Program-made: the position numbers and the translations under genes
Origin: Pithys albifrons albifrons
Taxonomy: Eukaryota > Chordata > Aves > Passeriformes > Thamnophilidae
Length of the DNA stretch: 64,000 nucleotides
NCBI RefSeq assembly: GCF_047495875.1
Contig: NC_092471.1
Span: 19,618,501 to 19,682,500 of the forward strand
Reading direction: 5' to 3'
Shown: positions 43,759 to 56,200 of the stretch, one piece after another
How positions within the stretch are numbered: the first letter of the stretch is position 1
Layout of the letters: each line of letters starts with the position of its first letter
The notes under the pieces: model-generated
Databases searched by the model: none
The model's input: the letters and a program-made list of their open reading frames with translations, nothing else
What the model was told of the DNA's origin: nothing

Positions 43759-45112
43759 TGTCAGATGGTGTGTGTAAAGAAGGGGATTGGAATACAGCCT
43801 ATTCCAAGGGAAAGGAGGCACAGGCTGTCGTGAGAAGGTGACCAAAACTCCACTGGCTGAGGTTTTGTGTGAACTTCCATCTCCTCACACAACCAAAACA
43901 GAACCAACCACCAAAACCACGTCCCGTATGACACAGAATCTGAAAGAGGTGACAAGTATTATGCACTTATTATAAAGAAAACCAGTTTTGAAATTTTTTT
44001 TCTCCAGAAACTAAAGGAAAAATAAAATGTACCAACTCACCTGTGTCAATAAAGCAACGTATGAAACACAAGAAAATATCCAAGCAAATCACCCTTAAAT
44101 ACTCATTTTGTTTGCAGAGGCAACGACATCAGAATCAACAGAAGCTCAGCATGTACCACCTCACATATCCCAGGGAAATTCTACAGATGGGTCTAAACAC
44201 AATTTGGTTGAGAATGTAACATTTTACCCAAGAGCTGCATCCTGTAATGGCTGAATTAGCAGAGGTTTAACTGCAGCTCTGTTATCAAACCTCATCTCAT
44301 GGCCAGTGCTACTCCTGGAGAAGACCAAACATTGCCTGAGTTCTCACTCAGTGTCAAAAGGGAAAAATAAATCCTTGTGAACTGACTGCTACAAATTCCA
44401 TCACAAACTGCAGGGGGTTTGCCATGGTCAGATGAAGGAAACTGGAAGCATCACCTGCTCTCAGCTCTGCACTGGGGTTCCAACTACGAGATTAACATAA
44501 GAAGACAAAACACTCATTTTCCTCCTCAGGGGATTTAGTCTGTAATGCTGACAAATATCTGACTGGTTTAGAATAACAACACAGATTTAATACTATTACT
44601 CTGTAATATTTTATTCTTTTACTATTTCCTCGGGAGATGGAGGGAGGTATTTGAAAGCAGTTTAGAAACCAAACTTAACTGCCTCCAACTCATATCTGAA
44701 GTCACAGAGAAGGTCGAGATAAAATAAAATTGGGAGTGCTCCCATCTCCCAGCAATTACTCCAGAGGACAAAACCTGACATTATCATCAGGGTGTCAAAA
44801 AGCAGATTGTAGAGGGACACTGAAATCTGTGTGACACTCCACATGCATCCATAGGGAAACATCTGCACTCCCACACTCATCCAGCAGAGCAGGAGAACCA
44901 GCACTCACGGCTCAGTTTGCAGGACAAACCAAAGGCCACTGTAAAGGCTCATCACACTGATTGTTTCTTTTCATAATAATACTAATTAATTTTCTTAAAT
45001 ATAATATATATTAGCCTACTTTTAAGGAAAATGGCTGAAAGACAAGCATAGTTATCAACTGACAAGAGAATATTTTAATAACTTGAGAGGCTTCTGACCT
45101 AGAAATACAAAG

Positions 45113-46142
45113 TACATATACATCTTTTTCATGTTATCTCTGATAAAAGGAGCACAATTAATGCAGAGCAATAAAACACTACGTTGTCTTAGTTTGAGGG
45201 AAAACTAAAATGTTTGCCAAAAAACAGAGGAGGGGATTCCTCCTCAATGATCACATCACTCCTTATTAAATTTAAGAAAAAGGAGCTTTAATTAGAAAAT
45301 GGATATAAGAAGGATAACTGTTCTTAACTACTATATATATACATATATATGTAGATATGGATATAACTGTAAACAGACCAGAGCAAGCTACTCCCCAGCA
45401 CCAAAAGTAAAACCAAAAGAGAACAACCCCCAGACTGTTGGTTCCTCCTGGAGCAGTTCTATTTATGGCAGTGTCAGTGTCACACCTGGGCTGGCTGCGA
45501 GGGGAATCCTCAGTCTTTTCCCAGCGAGGCAGAGACAAGGAGTGGACACTCACGTGGACTCTCTTCTCTCTCTCCTTGTCCTCTGTTCCAAATGAAGAAG
45601 GAAAGGCTGTGAGTGGAGGAATGGTGATAATTCCCAGGAATCTCCTTGCAGTCCAAGTCGGTCCTCAGGAAGAAAAAAGGTTTGCAGTGTGTCCTGAAAG
45701 CAGCTGTGACTCTCCTCTCCTCTCTCTCAAGCTCAGGGTGCCCAGAGATGGAGGGGGCAAAGCAAAGAGCAGAGCCAGAAAAGGAGCTCTCACCAGCTGA
45801 GCAAGCAGAGTCTCTTTTTCTGCAGCTGCCCAAAAAAATCAGTCCAGCCAGCACACAGGGAAAAAAACCCAAACCTCTCCTCCCCCCCCATCACTGCTGG
45901 GGTTCTGATTTCTCACCTCCATCCCACCATTCAGCTGGAATCTGAAGGTCATCAGTCATCCTTGTCCTCAGTCCTGGCACTCCCAAACCCAACCCTTTGT
46001 GTTGGTAGGGTGAGAAAAATTCCCTGAGGGGGCTCCTCCCAACCCCACCTTGCTGTGTTTGAACCTTTGACATACATATACACCTTTTTCATATTATCTC
46101 TGATAAAAGCAGCACAATTAATCCAGACCAATAAAACACTAT
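45113..46142 (-). mobile_element. LTR, family C, bracketed by about 70-bp direct repeats
   Basis: The LTR (45185-46072) is the inverted relative of 30772-31246: it reads tgtcttagtttgagggaaaa at one end and tgtttgaacctttgaca at the other. Host sequence 45113-45182 (tacatatacatctttttcat and on) is repeated at 46073-46142 with about 6-7 differences in 70. Confidence 0.8.
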
Positions 46143-47058
46143 GACTAAATTAATTTTGCAGAACTGGACAATCCGAGCTGTTAAATGGAACCGGTTTTGT
46201 GGAACGAAACTCTGTTCCCTGTTCATCAGACAAAAGGCACAACAGCAGTGACAGCAGGTGATGCTCACTCAGGGCCTGGGTTTGCTCTCTGTTTGTTGCT
46301 CTGTTCCCCTCAGTAAAGTGCAAAGTGGAATCAGCTGAGTGATCTGTGGTTGAAAACCGAACCTTTTCAGCATGAGAAAGCAACAAACACCAAGGCCCAA
46401 CACAGAAACCAAGTGCCAGGACTCTTCCAAATCCTCTGTGAGAATTATTCCTCACAGCAGATGAAAGCACTTGCAAATTTTTACTTCTTAAAAGTCCTGT
46501 TTTCACTTTAAATGGTTTTCTGTTCTAGAGTGGATATTTTTAAAACAGATTTCCACAAACCACTGCCAATAACCCTTGAAGGAACCCCACAGATCACTCC
46601 TTTCTCCTGATGAAGTTTGACTACAAAGTGCCATGAGATTTGGCATAATCTGATGTCCTGGGCACCACATCCAAAAGCATTCAGGAATCTGATTTTCTTT
46701 GGATGTTCCACATGTTTAGAAAGTTAAGCAATTGACTTTCTTCAGTATGTCTAAAACTCCTACTTTGATTTGTCAGGAATATAGACTGGGAATCAAAACA
46801 TTCCTGCTACACTTAATTTTACACACCTTTAACGAGGCTCAGAACAAGCCTTGCTGTAAAATCATTTAGTTCCACATAAGCCTCTGGCCAGCTCTCATCT
46901 CTCTGTATTCCCCAGACACAGATGGCCTTCCCATTGCCTGCCAAGAATTTAAATTTGTGGCTCACTCGTGGCTGAGTGTGACTCTTAATCCAGGGATTGT
47001 GTCTGTACACTCGGCCACAGACACCACCAGACAGGGGATTAATTAAGGTTGTTTGCAT

Positions 47059-47180
47059 GAGCACCAAGTACACACAGATGCAGAGCTGAGCACCAAGAAC
47101 ACACAGATGCAGAGCTGAGCACCAAGAACACACAGATGCAGAGCTGAGCACCAAGAACACACAGATGCAGAGCTGAGCAC
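47059..47180. repeat. 29-bp tandem repeat, 4 copies
   Basis: Unit gagcaccaagaacacacaga plus tgcagagct, four head-to-tail copies with one substitution in the first. Confidence 0.95.
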
Positions 47181-47280
47181 ATCTTGCTGGAGGACTAAGC
47201 AGTTCTGGCCCTGAAGAGCAGCTGCTTGTGGAGCTTGTTAAGGGCCTAAATGCAGGAATGACCACAAGGCACCACCATCA

Positions 47281-47480
47281 TGGAATCCTGGGATGGTTTG
47301 GGTTGGAAGGGACCTTAAAACTCATCTTGTTCCACCCCCTGCCGTGGACAGGGACACCTCCCACCAGCCCAGGTTGCTCCAAGCCCTGTCCAACCTGGCC
47401 TTGGACACTCCCAGGGCCAGCTGGACACTCCCAGCTTCTCTGGGCACCTGTGCCAGGGCTCATGATGCAGCTTGTTCTGT
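47281..47480 (-). mobile_element. CR1 LINE 3'-end fragment
   Basis: Same CR1 type as the copy at 1427: tggtttgggttggaaggg, ccaccccctgccgtgg, aggttgctccaagccctg. Confidence 0.85.
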
Positions 47481-48799
47481 GCTGAACACTCCAACGGTTT
47501 GCAGACAAGGAACTTCCAGCAAATTGTACATAACACAAACCATTACCTCAATTAATCCAGTTCAATTTACTACCTTGCCTTGCACTTAGATCAGAACACC
47601 CTAAATTATTTCTAGGTATTATTCCAAAATATCTTTTAAATACACCACAGCTCCATCTCAAAAGCGAAAGGGAGGAGCAATCTGTGGCCAATCACATTAA
47701 CAAAACCACACAGCCCATTTGCAGCTACAGAACACACCATTTCCTCCCATTATTGTAAGTGCTCTGGCAGGGTGAGCTTTCAGGGCACCTCTGAGCTGTT
47801 CAATGGGAGGAGATGGTCTCAGCAATCTCCAGTTTTCCCACATCAGATCTGGAAGGCATTGCCTTTTCCTCCTCTGTTCTGCTGGTCCACACCGTGTCAC
47901 ACCAACCAGACAGTGAGTTGCAAAAGCCAATGTCCCCAGCAGTCACTTTGGCACCAATTAGAGCAGCCCACTCATTACCTCTCAACTGCTGCACAAGTCA
48001 AACCTTTCCAGAATTCACCCTCTCTAAACCTGCTGCCAGTCCTGCACTCAGACCTTCTGCCCCACTACACTTGTTCCCTCCTCCATGCACTTCAGTTTCA
48101 GCCCAGGGAGCAGAAAAACCATTGGAAAAATGAAGCATTACTTTCATCTCATGTCAGCATGGAAAAAGAAATATCCAGAGCACTGTCTTGACCACCAATG
48201 GATGACCAACATGACCACCACCCACCTGCATGATGTGGAGCTGTTTAACCTTGGTCAATACACAAGATGGGTTTAGAGGGACAGAATGAATTCTGCACCA
48301 TGTCAGAAGGAAACAATTAGAAAGGTTAGAAACAATTCTGGAGGTTTTAGAAAAACCATTACTTCCTTTGGAAGAGACTGCCAGTCCTTTCCACCCGTCC
48401 TGCTCATGACTGCAGGGCCACCAACCTGGAAGTTTATTGGGAGCAGGAAAATGAGCCCCAGGCACAGCAGTGCCAGGTTGTTCCAGGAGAATTTACAGTG
48501 CTGAGATTTCACCTCCAGGAACACTGGGAGCTGATTTCTCCAGGACTGCAGGAAGCCAAGGCTTTCACCTCAGGACAGCTGGCAAAGACAAGTCACAGCC
48601 ATGGAATCTTTATGCCATTGGCAGGCTCCAGGAGCAGCTCTTTGGTGCTGAGATCCTGAGCCACAATTTTCCACACAAATATGCCACTCAGCCATCCTCA
48701 GGTTATTTATACAGTCCATTATTAACACATTGAAGCAATAGTGGAAGAAAAGAAAAGTTTGGTTTGTTCGGTGTTAAAGTTCAAAAGACACAGGAGCAC

Positions 48800-50240
48800 G
48801 GATTAGACTGAAAAATTTTATTGAAACTTGTCCAAAATCCAGCCAGGCACACAATTTATCCATTCCACTAAGGCTTATCATTCTGTATGGCACAGAAAAA
48901 TGCATCTCAACAACCAAATTAGTGAAGTTAAGGCACTTGAGATGTGTGTTAATTTAGCAAAACTGTGTAAGAATAACATTCTACTTGGAATGATACAGTC
49001 CCTTCTGAGATTCAACCTAAAGCATCCAAATTCTGTAACCCCTTCAGGCAGGGGGGAGGCAGAAGCAGGAGCCAAAAGTCTCCTCACATTTTCCAGTAAC
49101 TCCCAAGGCCAGCACAGCCCCCAGAAGAAGGAACACTGAATCAGGCAGCAAAGATTTCCCCCAGCACATGTGCTGAACTGCACAACAGTTTGGGCTGAGG
49201 CACAGGGTCTTCCGTGAAGGAATTCTTAAGGCAAAGTATCTTTGTGAGGTGAGAGAACAAAAAAAGAGAGAGCAAAAAGCACATGCATTAAAATTGTAAG
49301 GCCAACAAATCTGTGCTGAGGGAACAACATTTATCCTGGGATGTAGGTGAGTCTGTTCTCTCCATGTTCTCCTCAAGGATAAAAACCTGGCAGAAAGTAA
49401 GTGGAAAATGCAAGAACTGACACAGTGACCAGAACTCTGGGACCTGTTGGTTTGTCAGGGCTCTGAGCAGTAACTGGAAAGCCAGTTGGCAAGTTTGAAT
49501 TCACAGCCAGTTACCTTTGTTGTTTGGGTTTATATTTTTGAGGTGGGGTCAGTGTAAGAACATTTTTTTCAGCTGAGAGTCATTTTACTTAAACATTGAA
49601 GTTTCAGCATTTGGCACAAGAGGTTTTTAATGAATAACTGAACTATCAACTCAGTTCCACCTGTTGTTCCATCTGTGGAACCTCCTGCATCATACAGCAC
49701 ATTAAAAACTCTTCTCAAAAATGAGATCCAGCTTTAGGACACACACATTCCACCCTGGCATCTGGAATGTGTTCCAGGGGCTGCACAGACTGAAGGAAAA
49801 GATTTCCAGGTACTGAAGGTGCTGCCTCAACCATGGAAAGGCAAGACAGGGAAGCTGCTGCCACCTGCTATGCACAAAGAGGAAATAAAGTGATAAATAT
49901 CTGAGGGGAAAAGGAAAGAGATTATCCAAGTGAATTTAAAGTCCTGTTTCTAGTTAGTCTGTGGAAATGGAGTTTTAAGCATTAAATTCTGAATTTCACT
50001 AGAAGTGGAGTTGCTTGAGAAGATGTAAAGCTTAGGAAGGAGAGATTGCATTTCATACTCTGTGTCCTTCAGAGCACATTGCTTGGTTTGTTTAAGGCAC
50101 TACACGTGGTCTTTGGTTCAGTGTTTCACCATCTTGTTCAGTGTAAGCAGAGGTAGCACAAACCACACATGGAGCTCTTCATTCCATCACACCCAGCCTC
50201 AGAGCCACCCCCTTCCTGCTGTCACACACTCTGGAATCCT
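48800..50240 (-). other. MAGT1: Probable MAGT1 3' UTR
   Basis: Follows the MAGT1 stop codon without any sign of another exon. The first good AATAAA on the minus strand in a plausible position is at 48817-48822. Mammalian MAGT1 also has a long 3' UTR. The end is tentative. Confidence 0.5.
48817..48822 (-). terminator. Candidate MAGT1 poly(A) signal AATAAA
   Basis: Minus strand reads caataaaattttt. It is about 1.42 kb downstream of the stop codon. Other weaker signals cannot be excluded. Confidence 0.45.
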
Positions 50241-50256
50241 TTAACTCATCAGGAAA
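50241..50256 (-). CDS. MAGT1: MAGT1 exon 10, coding part with stop
   Basis: Acceptor tttttgcag, then T TTC CTG ATG AGT TAA, which completes Ser and adds FLMS and the stop. The predicted C-terminus SFLMS is that of mammalian MAGT1, so this very short coding piece is well supported. Confidence 0.9.
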
Positions 50257-53200
50257 CTGCAAAAATAAAACAACAAACATTCTTATTAATATTTTAGGAA
50301 GCAAAGGTGGGCAACATCCCACTCAGCTTTCAAGAAAATCAGAAGGAGAAACTGGGCCTGATGAAACTACAACAAAAACAGCTGTGAGGTTGCTCAAAAA
50401 TTCATTTTTAGTAATTCAAACACAAAGTCATCCACATCTTCCCTACAACAAAGTCAGGAGGAGCACATAAAACCACTGCACAGACCAGAATAAAAGCTGA
50501 CCAATTACTAAACAGGCAGTAAGTTCAGCTCTTTTCTGGTCTTGAGATACATCTACATGAAATAACAAGTTTTATTACTTAGATATATTTTTAAAAGAAC
50601 TGATTTCTCATAGAGAGGAGACAGTCTGTGCCTATGGGATTAGCCTTCCAGGCAAATTAAACTCTAGAGTAGGTGAAATGGTTAGAAGCTGATCCCCCAG
50701 CAGGTATTAATTCCTTCAAAATGCATAAAAGCCAGGAGAGACACTTTAGAAATCTACACTGATCATATAGAAATAGATATATAGATATATAGATATAGAC
50801 AGATAGATAATAGATAGACAGATAGATAATAGATAGACAGATAGATATCAGTCAATTAATAGTGTTAGACAGAAGCAATTCCAAAAAGTAAGAAGCTTTA
50901 AAGCATCAGAAAACCTCCTTGTAAGGATTAATAATCAAGATGTACAAATACAGAGGAGATAAAAATAGGGCAAAAAAAGGACACTCTTTTCAGTACAGAC
51001 TGGCTGAGATCATTATGAAAATAGAAATATTTTATAATATGCAATGGCATGAAAAGGAGAGTTCCACCATCTTTCCTTAAGCCAGACTGGAAACTCACAG
51101 GACCCACCACATACTGTTATTTTTGGTGACTGTACCAACCACTTGTACCAAGTGGAGCATTTTGAAAGGGGCATTTCCTCCCAAAGCAGATGTGGTGCTG
51201 CACCACAGTGGGCAGCCCAGGAGAGCAGTGACCTACCTGTAGGGGTAGCCGTGGTACTTGGATCTGAAGACAGACAGCAACCAGCTGAAGAACAGCACCA
51301 CCAGGCCAATGCCAGCAATGCACATGACTGCAAGAGATGCACAGGGAGATTTGGTAACTTGGCACTGCCCCCAGAAACACCACAGGGGTTCCAAAAGCCT
51401 CCACAGAATCACAGAATGGATTGGGTTGGAAAAGACATCCAAGATCATCAAGTCCAACCTTTGGTCCAACTCCAGTCCCTTTACCAGATCATGGCACTCA
51501 GTGCCACGGCCAAGCTCAGCTGAAAAACCTCCAGGGATGGGGAATCCACCCCCTCTCTGGGCAGCCCATTCCAATCCCTGAGCACTCTCTCTGCAAAGAA
51601 TTTCTTTCTGCTCTCCAACTTCAATTTCCCCTGGCAGAGCTTGAGCCCATCGTGCCCCCTTGTCCTATTGCTGAGTGCCTGGGAGAAGAGACCAACCCCC
51701 ACCTGGCCAGATCTTCCCTTCAGGCAGTTCCAGACAGTGCTGAGGTCACCTCTGAGCCTCCTCTTCTCCAGGCTGAACACCCCCAGCTCCCTCAGCCTCT
51801 CCCCACAGCACTTGTGCTCCAGTCCCTTCTCCAGCCTCGTTGCTCTTCTCAGTTGGGTTGGAAGAGACCTCTGATTATCAAACCCAACCCTTGATCCAAC
51901 CCTACTGTGATCACCAGCCCAGGGCACTGTGTGCCCTGGGCTGGTGATCACAGTGGGGTTGGATCAAGACATGGTGGATTCTCTGTCCCTGGAGGTGTTT
52001 CAGAGGACACTCAGTGCCACATCCAGTCCCTTCTCCAGCCTCGTTGCTCTTCTCTGGCCCCGCTCCAGCCCCTCAATCTCTTTCCTGACCTGAGGGGCCC
52101 AGAACTGAACACAACACTCCAGGTGTGGCCTCCCCAGTGCTGAGTCCAGGGGAAGGGTCACTTCTGGAACATTTACAGACTTGGCCAGATGATGACTCTC
52201 TTAGAGCCACTGGGAAAAACTAAATTAACACCAATTTTCTTTCAAATTCCTTCTGTAAATCAGTTTTATGCAATTGCTATAAGAAAAGAGTCCCTTCTCT
52301 CCCTTCCCAGCAAGATGCTGCAAAGCATCTTTACATCCCTCCCCTCAGCAAATGGACTCTGTGTTTGCCTTGCCATTTGCTGAGTAACTCCAAATACTGT
52401 CGAGATCCAAAGGATTCTCTTGGCTTAGGGGTGAGAAGAGTAGAGAACCCACAGTGCAAAAGCATTTCTGTTAAACAGCATCTCCAACACCTTTACTGAG
52501 CATGCCCTCCCTCAGAGGGGAAGTGTCAGTACTCACTTTTCCTTTTCCCCACATCCATGTCAGAAGTAGCAGCTTCGTGGAGAAGGACCATCCCTAAAGT
52601 GACACCACCATCTACAAACACTGTTTAAGGATAAATCAACCAGGTTCAGGAGACTCAAAACAATAAAGTAATTCCTGATCAAAATTCAGCTCCCACACCC
52701 CACCTGGAGCATTAAAACTCACTGGAAAAATCAAAGACTCCCAACCAAAGTAATAACTACAGGGATAGGAAAAAACAAGAAAAGCAAAGTATTCATAATG
52801 TCAACTCTTAAGAGAAGATAAATGCAAAGTTTATATTTTAAACTAGAAGGTCTTGAGGCAGAAAATTCAAAACATGCCTTTATTATCTCAGTTTGTACTC
52901 CTTCCCAGAGAGCTCAGCCCAGTCCAACCCAACTGGAAATGCCCAAAGGATTCAGCTTCTGCATTTCCCTCAGCTAACAGAACAAATAAAACACACTCAC
53001 TGTTTAACCTACCAGACTATCTGTCAAGGAGCAAGATTTTTTTTCTAGTTCTTTGATTAAAAAAATTAAAGCTTGTAAAATTAAGGCAGCACAGACAATA
53101 CAAAAAGCCTGACATTTGCAAAGAATGAATCCCAGCAAAGCAAAATAGTGAATCAAGGCAAGAAAAGACAAAATTCCCAAAGATTTCACTCCATTTCACT

Positions 53201-56200
53201 CCAGATGCTCAGTCACAAATCTCCCCCTGAAAGGAGAAATACTTCTTGACTGCAACAGCACCATCAAGAAATATTTCCATTTCAGATGCAGCTCACCTTC
53301 AGCACAGGAGAAAAGTGACTTTAACCCACAGAAGCCTCCCCAGGTTGTACCATTTGAAATGGCTTCAGCAACTGGTGGGTTGGCTGGAGAGCAAAAACAC
53401 AAATTAACACCAGCAAAAAGTTTCTGTGTTGAATGTGACCAAGTGCATGAGAGGTACAGCAACAGAAAAAGATCAGAAGATCCTCTCCAAATGCCTATCT
53501 AAAAAATACAAGAAGAAACACTGAATAAAAGATAATACAGAGGCTGACACAGGTGATAAGGACAAAGAGCTTGAGCCAGAGATGACTAAAGTTAGAGACA
53601 ATGGATCAAAAACATGTATGTGGGAATAGAACAACACTGAATTCTGGAGTATTTTTGACTCCAAAGCAGCTTTTTTTTATTTTTTGTACAAATGAGAAAG
53701 GTAAAAGCTCTAAATCTGCAAGTTTCCATTTGCCTTTCTTGACAGTGTAATACTGGCATGGCAAAATCCTGATTTGTTAGTGTGAACAAGTGTAAAGAAG
53801 GTAAACAAAGAAATAAAAGAACAATCAGTAACAGAGGAATGAACTCATCATCAAAGCAGGAATTAAGTGAGATTGGAAGGAGACATCCTCAGAGGGACAG
53901 GGCTATCCTGAAGAACCTTCTCATTCCACAAAGATCCACATCTCTAATGCTGGATTCAGTTTGCTAATTAAGCAAGGAGTGGTGAGAAAGCTGCAAACAT
54001 TTTTCTATCCAACCAAAAGGTCACAGGCACAGGAAGAGCACAGTGACCAATGCAGGAAGGCTCCACACGCTCCTGTATCAGCAGTGGGTGACAGGTGCAG
54101 CCATGAAAAATACCATGAAAAAGGCAGCAGCATAAGCTGAGCCCAAATCCTCCCTGAGCACGTGCTTCTCACAGGAAGGATACTGAACAGCAGCACAATG
54201 TGTGTTTCTGCCACAAACTGGGCTTGGCTGCTTCCATGGATGTAACTCTGTAAGAGACACAGGAAATGAATTTAGACAAGACTGGAGTCAACTTTGACAT
54301 GGTTAATAAACAGCTACAGAGCCTGGATTGGGTTTGCATGTTCTGTTCAGGACACCAAACACAAGTTGGAGCCACTGATTTGGGGGGCAGTTGTGCCAGC
54401 ATCAGGAATCTTCTTCTATTAACCTGCACAATCAGCCTGAAGTGCCATTCAGATCATGTGCAGGTGCAGCTGCAGCCCCCACGGTCCAGGTTCTCAGTTC
54501 AGCTGGGCAAACACCACCCTCAGGCCCTCCTGCACCTGCTGTGATCCACCCCTGACCATTCTCTGACTCTTTGGTCACACACACTGTCCCTAAGCTGAGG
54601 AGCAGTTCTGCACTTTGCATGTGAACCCAACTCACTTGGCTCCATTTGAAACCCTTTTCATGGCACACCAAGAAAAGAAACATCACTACCAATACCAACA
54701 ATGCTTTATTCTTCAGTCTCAAGAAGCTGAGAAGAAAGAAGGGGAAATGTTTCCAAGAAAACACTTGAAATATGAGAACTTCCACCCAGGAACTTGGCTC
54801 AGTTTTATTTATATTAATAGTTTACTAACTGGGGTAACAAACAAATTGAAATTTGTGAAACAATACTGGGTTTGAATCCCTTATGGGAAGATCTAAATTA
54901 CTGTGTTTGTGATGTTGTATCTAAGTAGGAAAGCAAAGGTTTGACAAGCAGTTCCACTTTTCAGGAAGAATACCAAGAGCCTAACCCATCTAATCAGGCA
55001 TAACAGGACATTTACCCAATTAATCCCCTGAGTGAAAGCATCAGAAAAGCCAGTGTGTGATGTGTAAGCCCCTGAGGAGATGCAGTGCTCTCAACACACT
55101 CTGCATCTCATTCTGTATCATGAACAGGGCACTTCAAATTATCTTGAACTTTTCCCAAGAAAGACATTGTACAAATCTGAGTCACTAAACATTAATTGAC
55201 CTCAAGAATCTTAAAGAAAGGTTTTTTTGTGTGGAGGTCATTCAGTGAGTGTATGAGTTAACATGACCAGGTTGAAGATGGCACTGCCAGGCTCAGCAAC
55301 AGGCCTGTTTATGATGCAAGACTCAACACAAACACAGTTATTTTGCTGTTGGCAATTTAGAAACTATCACATCCCTCATCACAGGAGATGCAACATATGT
55401 ACAAGACATATGTTGATTTGCCTTGTTCACAGCAGGAGAGGGGAGCCTCAGTCCCTCACAAGGACAGAAGCCAAAAGGAGAATTTGAACTCTGATTTGGC
55501 TCTAAGTATCAGCTTTATTCTGGAGAAATAAAACAGAAATGCAGAAAAGCAACAAAGCAAGACTCACCACTTGTCCTGTATGGGGGTTCTTATGAGCATA
55601 GGGGGGACCTCTGATGTGGTTCCACATCTGGCCTGATGTCATTGCTAACACAAAACACTGAAAAGGAAGAAGAAACACTGTTTCATAAGGATTTTTTTTC
55701 CAAATTTAACTTGATGTCTTTTCATTTCATACCAAAACATACTGGTTTGGAGTACACCCTTAGACTAGATATCATCCTAGCTTTTATTTGCACAAAAGGC
55801 ATCTAATCAAGCATTCACTGAGCTGAAAGGACCAAGAGTAAATAATAATATTATTGGTCTACCAAAAAGTAAAATTAACTGCACCACATTTTCCTCTACT
55901 CAGTTAAAGCACCTTTAAAGACAGAAGCTTTTAAAGACTGGAGCACAAGTCCTATGGGGAGAGGCTGAGGGAGCTGGGGGTGTTCAGCCTGGAAGAGGCT
56001 CAGAGGTGACCTCAGCACTGTCTGGAACTGCCTGAAGGGAAGTTCTGGCCAGGTGGGGGTTGGTCTCTTCTCCCAGGCACTCAGCAATAGGACAAGGGGC
56101 ACGATGGGCTCAAGCTCTGCCAGGGGAAATTGAAGTTGGAGATCAGAAAAAAATTCTTTGCAGAGAGAGTGCTCAGGGATTGGAATGGGCTGCCCAGAGA

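Larger units (their letters stand above)
41151..48799. other. Intergenic region between ATRX and MAGT1
   Basis: Contains the CACCTG minisatellite (41282-42592), a CR1 (43035-43758), an LTR between direct repeats (45113-46142), a 29-bp tandem repeat (47059-47180) and a CR1 fragment (47281-47480). 43760-45112, 46143-47058 and 47481-48799 show nothing recognised. No additional gene is supported. Confidence 0.8.
51328..52536 (-). other. MAGT1 intron 8
   Basis: Mostly the composite CR1 (51403-52160). 52161-52536 shows nothing recognised. Confidence 0.85.
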
